Below are positions 57,318-64,000 of a stretch of DNA of 64,000 nt, in pieces. The stretch is from Streptomyces spinoverrucosus (GTDB taxonomy: Bacteria; Actinomycetota; Actinomycetes; Streptomycetales; Streptomycetaceae). The stretch lies in the NCBI RefSeq assembly GCF_006539505.1, contig NZ_BJND01000026.1:103938-167937 (forward strand). The letters are read 5' to 3'. The stretch's first letter is position 1, and the number at the start of each line of letters is the position of its first letter. A model generated the notes under the pieces. The model was not told the origin of the DNA. It did not search any database and saw only the letters and a list, made by a program, of their open reading frames with translations. The position numbers and the translations under genes are program-made.

Positions 57318-59153
57318 ATGACTGAGAGCAACGGGTCCCCCTCGCCCGAGCGGCGCGAGGACATGCCGGACTGGGAGAAGCGCTTCCGGGCGCCGCGGGT
57401 GTCGCTGCCCGACTGGGCGGAGGACGCCCCCGACCGCTCCTTGTTCGTGTCGAACGCGACGGGGACGTACGAGCTGTACGCCTGGGATCGCGCGACGGGT
57501 GAGCAGCGCCAGGTGACGAACCGGCCGAACGGCACGACGGACGGTGTGCTCTCCCCGGACGGCGAGTGGATCTGGTGGTTCGACGACAAGGACGGCGACG
57601 AGTTCGGCGTCTGGCGCAGGCAGCCCTTCGCGGGAGGCGAGGACGAGCTCGCCGTGCCGGGGCTGGATCCGTCGTATCCGGCGGGACTCGCGCTCGGGCG
57701 GGACGGGCGCATGGCGGTGGTGGGGCGGTCCACCGACGAGGAGGGTACGACGATCCATCTCGCGCGCGTGAGCGATGCGCCGGTGGAGCTCTACCGGCAC
57801 CGCGAGTCGGCGGGCGTCGGTGATCTGTCCCACGACGGCTCGCTGATCGCCGTCGAGCACACCGAGCACGGGGACGCCATGCACTCGGCGCTGCGGGTGC
57901 TGCGCCCCGACGGCACGACGGTCGCCGAGCTGGACGACACCAAGGGCGGCACGGTCGAGCTGGGCCTGGAGGTGCTCGGCTTCGCGCCGGTCCACGGGGA
58001 CACGCGGCTGCTCGTCGGGCACCAGCGGCGCGGCCGCTGGGAGCCGCTGGTGTGGGACGTCGCCACGGGCGAGGAGACCGACCTGGCGCTGGAGCTGCCG
58101 GGTGATGTGAGCGCCGAGTGGTATCCGGACGGCTCGGGGCTGCTGATCGGGCACAGCTACGAGGCGCGCGGCGAGCTGTTCCGCTACGACCTGCGCACGC
58201 GCGAGCTGGTGAAGGTCCCGACCCCGACCGGCACGGTGTCGGGGGCGACGGCCCGGCCGGACGGCAGCGTGGAGTACCTGTGGTCGTCGGCGGCCGAGCC
58301 GTCGTCCGTGCGCTCGACGGCGGGCGGCGTGGTGCTCGACCCGCCGGGCCTGAAGTCGCCGGGCTCGGTGCCGGTGGAGGACGTGTGGGTGGAGGGGCCC
58401 GGGGGGCGTATCCACGCGCTGGTGCAGAAGCCGGTGGGGGCCACCGGTCCGCTGCCGACCGTCTTCGACATCCACGGCGGCCCGACCTGGCACGACAGTG
58501 ACTCGTTCGCGGCGGGCCCGGCGGCCTGGGTCGACCACGGATACGCGGTCGTCCGGGTCAACTACCGGGGCTCCACGGGCTACGGCCGGGCCTGGACGGA
58601 CGCGCTGAAGCACCGGGTCGGCCTGATCGAGCTGGAGGACATCGCGGCGGTCCGGGAATGGGCGATCGGCTCGGGGCTGGCGGACCCGGACCGGCTGATC
58701 CTGACCGGCGGTTCCTGGGGCGGGTATCTCACGCTCCTCGGCCTCGGCACCCAGCCCGACGCGTGGACGCTGGGCATCGCCGCGGTCCCGGTGGCCGACT
58801 ACGTCACCGCGTACCACGACGAGATGGAAGCGCTGAAGGCCATGGACCGCACGCTGCTCGGCGGCACCCCGGAGGAGGTCCCGGAGCGCTTCGAGGCGTC
58901 GTCGCCACTGACGTACGTGGACCAGGTCAAGGCGCCGGTCTACATCTCCGCGGGCGTCAACGACCCGCGCTGCCCGATCCGGCAGATCGAGAACTACGTC
59001 AAGCGCCTTCAGGCGCGCGGCGCGGTCCACGAGGTGTACCGCTACGACGCGGGGCACGGCTCCCTGGTCGTCGACGAGCGGATCAAGCAGGTGGGGCTGG
59101 AGCTGGACTTCGCGGAGCGGCACCTCAAGGGCAGGGGGAGCAGGGGGGACTAA
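57318..59153 (+). CDS. S9-family (prolyl-oligopeptidase-type) serine peptidase
   Basis: A 611-aa protein: N-terminal beta-propeller of about 350 residues (GVLSPDGEWIWWFDDKDGDE; LSHDGSLIAVEHTEHG) and C-terminal hydrolase domain with nucleophile Ser466 in LTGGSWGGYL, Asp in SAGVNDPRCPIRQ, His in DAGHGSLV. No signal peptide, so it is cytosolic and cleaves short peptides admitted by the propeller. ATG 57318 (MTESNGSPS) is preferred over a long upstream frame that crosses the SURF1 promoter. Confidence 0.94.
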   Translation: MTESNGSPSPERREDMPDWEKRFRAPRVSLPDWAEDAPDRSLFVSNATGTYELYAWDRATGEQRQVTNRPNGTTDGVLSPDGEWIWWFDDKDGDEFGVWRRQPFAGGEDELAVPGLDPSYPAGLALGRDGRMAVVGRSTDEEGTTIHLARVSDAPVELYRHRESAGVGDLSHDGSLIAVEHTEHGDAMHSALRVLRPDGTTVAELDDTKGGTVELGLEVLGFAPVHGDTRLLVGHQRRGRWEPLVWDVATGEETDLALELPGDVSAEWYPDGSGLLIGHSYEARGELFRYDLRTRELVKVPTPTGTVSGATARPDGSVEYLWSSAAEPSSVRSTAGGVVLDPPGLKSPGSVPVEDVWVEGPGGRIHALVQKPVGATGPLPTVFDIHGGPTWHDSDSFAAGPAAWVDHGYAVVRVNYRGSTGYGRAWTDALKHRVGLIELEDIAAVREWAIGSGLADPDRLILTGGSWGGYLTLLGLGTQPDAWTLGIAAVPVADYVTAYHDEMEALKAMDRTLLGGTPEEVPERFEASSPLTYVDQVKAPVYISAGVNDPRCPIRQIENYVKRLQARGAVHEVYRYDAGHGSLVVDERIKQVGLELDFAERHLKGRGSRGD

Positions 59154-59190
59154 GGGCCTCACTGGTTGCGCTGTGTGGTGCGCTGCGAGT

Positions 59191-59232
59191 CGTGGTGGGC
59201 TGGTCGCGCAGTTCCCCGCGCCCCTTTTGGGC
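59191..59232. repeat. dispersed Streptomyces intergenic repeat (GTTCCCCGCGCCCC type)
   Basis: The stretch GGTCGCGCAGTTCCCCGCGC then CCCTTTTGGG is a motif I know to recur hundreds of times between genes in Streptomyces genomes, often after stop codons. It sits 40 bases after the S9 peptidase stop, between convergent genes, where it may act as a transcription end or processing element. Confidence 0.7.
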
Positions 59233-59277
59233 GTGCAGTCCCGCGTGTTATGTGCGTGCCGTCGGGGCGGCGGGTTC

Positions 59278-61257
59278 TCACGCCCCCGCCCGATCCCGGC
59301 GCCTGCGCCCCAGCAGTTCCGCAAGGCCGCGTCGGGTCGCCGCCAGGACCACCCGGTCCTCGGCACGCAGCACGTACGTGGGCGGCAGGTCCCACACGAG
59401 GTCAGAGGCCGGCCCGGGCATGCCCCGGCCGTCCGTGTCCGTCGGGCTCGTCGCCAGGTCCGGCCGGCGTTCCCCCGGGGCCGCCGTGTCCAGGGCCAGC
59501 ACCCGCCAGGAACCGGCCCGGAAGGCCTCGGCCACCGTCTTCCCCTCCAACTGCCGGATCCCGCGCACCTCCACGGCCGCGAACAACAGCACCCGCCGCT
59601 CGACCGGTATCGCCCCCAGCACCTGCCGCCCCATCATCGCCCCGGCGAACGAGGGCGCCGCGAGATGGGTGACGCTGCGGCTGCGGGTGAGGGCCCGGGG
59701 GTGCGCGGCGCGCAGGGTGCGGTAGACGGCGGCGGCGAAGTCGTCGTCGTAGAGGCGGAGTACGACCCGCAGGTCGGGGCGGACGGAGCGGGCGTAGAGG
59801 ACGGCCTCCAGGTTGGTCGTGTCGACGCTGGTCAGGGCGAGCAGCGTGCCGGCGCGGTGGATCTTGGCGGCCTCCAGGACGCCCTCCTGCGTGACGTCCC
59901 CGAGGACCACCGGCACCCGCAGCCGCCGGGCCGTGGCCATGCCCCGGGCCTCGGGATCGGCCTCGACGCAGACCACGGGGATGTCCAGTTCGCGCAGCCG
60001 GGTCAGCACTCGGGTGCCGATCTTGCCGAGGCCGAGCAGGACGACATGTCCGCTGAGCCCGCGCGGCGGCCTGCGCAGCGCGGACGCGCTCCGGAAGGTG
60101 CCGAGGGCCTCCAGTACGGCGGCCAGCAGCACCGGCAGCAGCAGTAATCCGACGACGGCGGAGAGGAGTTGGAGGATCTGGCGGCCGACGGACGCGTCGG
60201 TGGCCGGGTCGTCGATGCCGAGGATGTCGAGCAGGGTGAGGTAGGTGGCGTGCAGCGGATGGTCGCCGGTGAGGACGGTCAGCGCGATCGCCAGCGCCAC
60301 CACGGCCCCCACCAGACCGGCGAGCGACCAGCGCAGCCGCCGGGAGAACAGGGAGGCGAACGGCGGTACGACACCGACCGCGCGTCCGGCGGAGCGGGAT
60401 GAGCCGGCGTACGACACCTGTTCCAGGACGACCGTGCCACGCCCGGTGGCCGCCGCGACCTCCTCCTCGTCCGGCAGCAGTCGGGGCCCGCGCTCCCCGC
60501 TGCCCTCCGACCCGTCGGCACCGGCGGGATCGCTGCTCGTCGCCGAAAGCAGTGCCAACGTGCACAGCCCCGGATCGGCGACCTGACCCGGCGCCGGGGG
60601 CGTCCGCTCCACCGCGCGCAGCAGCAGCCCGTCGGTCTGGACGACCTTGCTGGTGCCGACGACGGCGGTCGCGGCCAGCGCGGGCGCGGCGGTGTCGGCG
60701 TCGGACAGCACGGTCGTGGCGGCGTCGAAGCCGCTCGTCCCGTGCGCCTCGCCGGTCGCCAACGCGGCCGCTTGGTCGAGGAGTTCCTCGATGTGCTGGC
60801 CCAGCCGCCGGTTGTACAGGCGCAGGACGATCCGCAGCCGGGGGTTGAGACGGCGGGCGGTGAGGGCGGCGCGGATGTTGGTCTCGTCGTCGTCGTACAC
60901 GAGCGCCAGCGCGGTCGCCCGCTCCACGCCCGCGTCGGCGAGCACCGCCTCGGTCGGCTCGGCGGCCTCCACGAGCCGTACGTTGCCGCCCGCCTCGCCG
61001 TTGGCCAAGGAGCCGTTGCCCGCAGCCCGGCCCGCCGCGTTCACCATCCGGTCCAGCAGCGCCGCCGACGCGGCCCGAGCCCGTCCGGCGACCGGCTGGG
61101 GCACCTGGCGCTCGGAGGGCGGCACGACGAGCGTCACCTGCTCCTCGTACACACCCCTGAGTTCGGCCGCCAGCCGGTGCGCGAGCCCGTCGTCGCCGCA
61201 CACCACCATGTGTGCGGGCGCGTTGCCCGGCCGGCCCTGATTCGGAACGCTCGCCAC
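59278..61257 (-). CDS. two-RCK potassium-channel-like NAD-binding membrane protein
   Basis: About 659 aa. First TrkA-N/RCK unit about 15-290 (HMVVCGDDGLAHRLAAELRG; LALVYDDDETNIRAALTARR), then two membrane helices (SLAGLVGAVVALAIALTVLT, about 305-330; LLSAVVGLLLLPVLLAAVLE, about 358-380) and a second RCK unit (HVVLLGLGKIGTRVLTRLRE). The pore segment between the helices reads HATYLTLLDILGIDD with no TVGYGD filter, so K+ selectivity is doubtful. GTG 61257 is chosen for an N-terminus just ahead of the first RCK domain; ATG 61209 is possible. Divergent from the permease gene. Confidence 0.88.
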   Translation of the reverse strand: MASVPNQGRPGNAPAHMVVCGDDGLAHRLAAELRGVYEEQVTLVVPPSERQVPQPVAGRARAASAALLDRMVNAAGRAAGNGSLANGEAGGNVRLVEAAEPTEAVLADAGVERATALALVYDDDETNIRAALTARRLNPRLRIVLRLYNRRLGQHIEELLDQAAALATGEAHGTSGFDAATTVLSDADTAAPALAATAVVGTSKVVQTDGLLLRAVERTPPAPGQVADPGLCTLALLSATSSDPAGADGSEGSGERGPRLLPDEEEVAAATGRGTVVLEQVSYAGSSRSAGRAVGVVPPFASLFSRRLRWSLAGLVGAVVALAIALTVLTGDHPLHATYLTLLDILGIDDPATDASVGRQILQLLSAVVGLLLLPVLLAAVLEALGTFRSASALRRPPRGLSGHVVLLGLGKIGTRVLTRLRELDIPVVCVEADPEARGMATARRLRVPVVLGDVTQEGVLEAAKIHRAGTLLALTSVDTTNLEAVLYARSVRPDLRVVLRLYDDDFAAAVYRTLRAAHPRALTRSRSVTHLAAPSFAGAMMGRQVLGAIPVERRVLLFAAVEVRGIRQLEGKTVAEAFRAGSWRVLALDTAAPGERRPDLATSPTDTDGRGMPGPASDLVWDLPPTYVLRAEDRVVLAATRRGLAELLGRRRRDRAGA

Positions 61258-61367
61258 GAGGGAAAAGACTGCCCCAAGAAGAAGGATGGTTCCAGCAACT
61301 GATTGAACGTCCGTTCCGGGTCGGCCGTATCGAGGGGGAGGCACCCCGCGCACCGGAGGACCGACCC

Positions 61368-62375
61368 GTGGCCGTCACCGTCCCCAAGACACAACCCCCG
61401 CCCCCAGTCCGCGAGAAGGACGACGGCTGGCACCTCAGCTCCCCCCTGGTCCTCACCGTCACCCTGCTCCTCCTGCTGCTCGCCCAGGCCCCGATCCGCC
61501 GGGCGCTGTCCGCGCCGGTGATGCAGAGCTGGACGACGGTTTTCGTCGCGGTGGTCGTGCAGGCGCTGCCGTTCCTGGTGCTCGGGGTGCTGCTGTCGGC
61601 GGCCGTCGCCGTGTTCGTACCGGCGTCCGTCTTCGCCCGCGCGCTCCCGGCCCGGCCCGCCGCGGCGGTACCGGTCGCGGGGCTGGCGGGAGCGGTGGTC
61701 CCCGGCTGCGAGTGCGCGTCGGTGCCGGTGGCGGGTGCGCTGATGCGGCGGGGAGTCACCCCGGCGGCCGCGCTGGCGTTCCTGCTCGCCGCGCCCGCGA
61801 TCAACCCGATCGTGCTGACGGCGACGGCGGTCGCCTTCCCCGGCCAACCCGAGATGGTGCTGGCCCGTTTCGTCGCGAGCCTGGCCGTGGCGTGCGCGAT
61901 GGGCTGGCTGTGGCAGCGGCTCGGCCGCGCCGACTGGCTGCGTCCGCCGACTCGTCCGGCGTACGAGGGGCAGGGCAGGGGAGCGGCGTTCTGGGGGTCG
62001 GTGCGGCATGACGTGATGCACGCGGGCGGCTTCCTGGTGATCGGTGCGATGGCGGCCGCGACGCTGAAGGCGGTCGTGCCCGAGCCATGGCTGCGGGCGG
62101 CGGCGGACAACCCGGTGGTGGCGGTGCTCGCCCTCGCCGTACTGGCTGTCCTGCTGTCGATCTGCTCGGAGGCGGACGCGTTCGTGGCGGCGTCGCTGAC
62201 GCAGTTCTCGCCGACGGCCCGGCTGGCGTTCCTGGTGGTGGGGCCGATGGTCGATCTGAAGCTGTTCGCGATGCAGGCGGGCACGTTCGGCCGCGGCTTC
62301 GCCCTCCGCTTCGCACCGGCGACCTTCGCCGTCGCGGTCGGTGTGTCCGCCCTGACCGGGGCGGTGCTGCTGTGA
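61368..62375 (+). CDS. UPF0718/YraQ-type permease
   Basis: A 335-aa membrane protein with eight predicted helices. The family motif is present twice-fold: VVPGCECASVPVAGALMRRG (Cys pair in a re-entrant loop) in the first half and LLSICSEADAFVAASLTQFS in the second. Members are thought to move metals or thiolated metal complexes. GTG 61368 has GGAGGA 7 bases upstream; sequence before it lacks family similarity. Overlaps the TIGR03943 gene by 4 bp. Confidence 0.92.
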   Translation: MAVTVPKTQPPPPVREKDDGWHLSSPLVLTVTLLLLLLAQAPIRRALSAPVMQSWTTVFVAVVVQALPFLVLGVLLSAAVAVFVPASVFARALPARPAAAVPVAGLAGAVVPGCECASVPVAGALMRRGVTPAAALAFLLAAPAINPIVLTATAVAFPGQPEMVLARFVASLAVACAMGWLWQRLGRADWLRPPTRPAYEGQGRGAAFWGSVRHDVMHAGGFLVIGAMAAATLKAVVPEPWLRAAADNPVVAVLALAVLAVLLSICSEADAFVAASLTQFSPTARLAFLVVGPMVDLKLFAMQAGTFGRGFALRFAPATFAVAVGVSALTGAVLL

Positions 62376-63073
62376 ACCGGCACGCGCAGGCGGCGGTGCT
62401 GTGCCTGCTCGGCGCGTCCCTCGTGCACGCGGGGGCGACGGAGCTGTCGCTGCGGTACGTCAAGTCCGGGCTGCGGCCGCTGTTGCTGCTGGCGGGGGTG
62501 GTGCTGGTCGCGGCGGCGGTGGCGACGGTCTGGTACGAGCGCCGGTCCCCGGCATCCGGTCACCACCACGAACCCCGCGTCTCCTGGCTGCTGTTGCTGC
62601 CCGTCCTCGCGCTCGTGCTGATCGCCCCACCGGCGCTCGGCTCGTACAGCGCGATGCGCGCCGGTACGTCCCTTCAGGAGCCCCCGGCCTACCCGCCGCT
62701 GCCCGCCGGTGACCCCGTCCGGCTCGGCCTGGCCGACTACGCGGCCCGGGCGGCGTACGACCAGGGGCGCTCGCTGCGCGACCGCGAGGTGAGGATCACG
62801 GGCTTCGTCGCGCTGGACCGGGCAGGAGATGCCTACCTGGTCCGGATCGCCCTCAACTGCTGTGCCGCCGACGGCCGGCCGGTCAAGGTCGGCCTGACGG
62901 GCGGTGTGCCGCCGGTGCTCCAGCCGGACACCTGGCTGGAGGTCACCGGCACGTACACCCCGCGCCGGACGCGGGATCCGGTCAACGCCGGGCCGATCCC
63001 GTTCATCGAGGTCACCGCGGCCAAGCCGGTGACGGCGCCCAGCGACCCGTACGACGAGAGCTGGAACAACTGA
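62372..63073 (+). CDS. TIGR03943-type putative permease subunit
   Basis: A 233-aa protein with two pairs of N-terminal helices (AAVLCLLGASLVHAGATELS, LRPLLLLAGVVLVAAAVATV, LLLLPVLALVLIAPPALGSY) and an outer OB-like domain (DREVRITGFVALDRAGDAYL, VRIALNCCAADGRPVKVGLT, with a CC pair). This is the constant partner of UPF0718 permeases in Gram-positives, often in zinc-responsive operons. GTG 62372 overlaps the permease stop. No Zur-type box was found upstream. Confidence 0.9.
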   Translation: MNRHAQAAVLCLLGASLVHAGATELSLRYVKSGLRPLLLLAGVVLVAAAVATVWYERRSPASGHHHEPRVSWLLLLPVLALVLIAPPALGSYSAMRAGTSLQEPPAYPPLPAGDPVRLGLADYAARAAYDQGRSLRDREVRITGFVALDRAGDAYLVRIALNCCAADGRPVKVGLTGGVPPVLQPDTWLEVTGTYTPRRTRDPVNAGPIPFIEVTAAKPVTAPSDPYDESWNN

Positions 63074-63100
63074 GAAGGGGCGCATCCTGGGTGCGCCGCG

Positions 63101-63700
63101 TCATCGCACCCCCTCGCACAGCGCGGTGTCCATCAACCGCTGGAGGGGGCGCTCGGCGCGCAGCAGCGGGCCGTTCTCGGGGACCTTGCCCGAGGCGGTG
63201 ATGACGATGCTGCGCCGGCCGTCCGCGGTGAAGCCGTTCCTGACGAAGTCGCCGTCGTCGTCGCCGCCGTGGCCCCACCGGTAGCCGCCGCAGGGCAGCG
63301 GCTGGCGCATCAGGCCGAGCCCGTAGCGCAGGTGGGGGAAGGGGATCTCGTAGTCCTTGCTGACGGGCACGACGTGCCGCATCTCGGCCAGTTGGGCGGG
63401 CGGCAGCAGGCGGCCGGTGAGCAGGGCGGTGAAGAAGCGGTCCAGGTCGCGCTGGGTGGTGACGAGTGAGTGGGCGGCGTCGGCCCGGGACATGTTCCGC
63501 ACGGTGGTGTCCGTCCAGCCGTCCGAGTCGGGGAAGCGGTGGTACGCGTGCGCGTGCGGCTCGGGGAGGAACGGGTCGTCTCCGGGCGCGTACGTGCCGG
63601 TCAGGTTCAGTGGTTCGATGATCCGGTCCCGGACCTCCTCGGCCCAGGGCCGGCCGGTGACGCGCTGGATGACCAGGCCGGCGAGCACGTAGTTGGGGTT
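63101..63700 (-). pseudogene. serine hydrolase (beta-lactamase fold), interrupted by insertion
   Basis: The C-terminal about 200 residues of a class C beta-lactamase/DD-peptidase-like protein (NPNYVLAGLVIQRVTGRPWA; LNLTGTYAPGDDPFLPEPHA; YRWGHGGDDDGDFVRNGF, where HGG replaces the KTG motif). Similarity begins abruptly at the Asn-Pro-Asn-Tyr that normally follows SYS at the active-site YSN; everything upstream, including the SxxK nucleophile, is absent. The frame runs on for a few codons into sequence that looks like the end of a mobile element, so the gene was cut by insertion near 63700. Confidence 0.8.
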
Positions 63701-64000
63701 TCGAACTGCTGCCGATTTAGTGAGCGGTAGCGATTTTTGGTGCGTGTGAGTGAGTGCCGGGGGCCGGAGGTGTGGGTCTGGTCATCCGCAGTGTGCCGGG
63801 GGTGTTCTCCGCTGCCGTGGCTGTGTTCTATGTCCGGCTTCCGGAGGGGAACGGGAGTTCTTGGGGCGAACGGGTGACCTTTGCGGGTGGTGCTCGTTGA
63901 CTGCGGTGGCGAGGGTCTTCGAGTCGCGAACGGGGTGAACGGGTGGGCGGGTTGGGGGAGTTGGCGGCGCCGTTCGTGGTGCCCGGTCCGGCCGGGGTTG
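63701..64000 (+). mobile_element. left end of an IS200/IS605-like insertion (truncated by window)
   Basis: Eight bases from the break in the hydrolase gene there is a subterminal imperfect hairpin, GCTGCCG (63708-63714) with CGGTAGC (63725-63731), the kind of end used by IS200/IS605 elements in place of terminal inverted repeats. About 240 bases further a TnpB-like frame begins. Base composition (runs of T, GTG-rich) differs from the neighbours. The right end is outside the window. Confidence 0.5.
63943..64000 (+). CDS. TnpB-like accessory protein, first 19 codons
   Basis: Frame beginning GGLGELAAPFVVPGPAGV and running off the edge. The phrase FVVPGPAGV resembles the beginning of TnpB-related proteins of IS200/IS605 and IS607 elements in Streptomyces as I remember them (VVVPGPxGVRVRTRL). 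Too short for certainty. Confidence 0.4.
   Translation, partial: MGGLGELAAPFVVPGPAGV

Noticed and set aside
61258..61367. Zur box ahead of the permease-TIGR03943 operon
   Set aside because: Zinc control is common for this pair, but no TGAAAA-type dyad is visible in the divergent gap.
59402..63085. A 1227-codon minus-strand frame over the RCK protein, permease and TIGR03943 genes
   Set aside because: It is a shadow of three well-supported genes, two of them on the other strand.

Overview
The window is high-GC actinobacterial DNA and almost certainly Streptomyces. GTG/TTG starts, 4-bp ATGA/GTGA overlaps, JadR1-type regulation, an XRE/DUF397 pair, CYP107U-like P450, EACC1/caspase genes and the core block YbaB-recR-DUF5063 ... 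ask-asd-ECF sigma all point that way. No database was searched; family names come from visible motifs and recall.

About 0.5-18 kb: an aromatic (type II) polyketide gene cluster. A minus-strand operon (8218 down to 536) runs tandem TcmI-like cyclase, KS-alpha, KS-beta/CLF, ACP, ketoreductase, didomain aromatase, alpha/beta hydrolase, lipocalin-like protein, a 63-aa protein, a Sfp-type PPTase and a 46-aa acidic peptide, mostly joined by 4-8 bp overlaps. Above it lie an OmpR-type regulator lacking the phosphoacceptor Asp (JadR1 style), an MFS exporter and a divergent TetR gene. A plus-strand tailoring set follows: P450 without the usual I-helix acid, F420-type LLM oxidoreductase, HxxxDG acyltransferase-fold protein, FAD aromatic hydroxylase and NmrA-like reductase. 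Three copies of one tandem operator (two GAACnnnGTTC elements 18 bp apart) tie TetR to itself, the exporter and the hydroxylase. No sugar, methyltransferase or glycosyltransferase genes are seen, so the product is probably an unglycosylated, heavily oxidised, possibly acylated aromatic polyketide.

About 18-27.6 kb: NTF2-like protein, a P450 probably read from a leaderless mRNA, Uma2 nuclease-like protein, an ABC drug-export pair with a divergent MarR regulator and a perfect 20-bp palindrome between them, two unrelated minisatellite arrays around a secreted I36 inhibitor-like gene, a degenerate diacylglycerol-kinase homologue, and purA with a strong terminator.

About 27.7-34.3 kb: a conflict/defence island placed just after purA: EACC1 gene, a 1508-aa caspase-nSTAND-TM-WD40 protein, an HTH protein with a hairpin leader, and a PIN-like toxin-antitoxin pair with its own palindromic operator.

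About 34.4-45 kb: small conserved proteins, FadR-type GntR regulator and class III aminotransferase separated by a 15-bp repeat array bracketed by 13-bp inverted repeats, a DJ-1/PfpI-MarR operon with a double operator, a transmembrane Ser/Thr kinase, a membrane-anchored PstS-like protein, a Tat-exported M28 peptidase and a SLATT-type membrane protein.

About 45-63 kb: housekeeping block (YbaB, RecR, DUF5063), lipoprotein, XRE/DUF397 pair, two-component system with a (GGN)8 tail on the regulator, aspartokinase with an internal beta-subunit start, asd, ECF sigma with its membrane partner, SURF1, S9 peptidase, a two-RCK potassium-channel-like protein and a UPF0718-type permease with its TIGR03943 partner. 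At the right edge a serine-hydrolase gene is cut by what looks like the left end of an IS200/IS605-like element.
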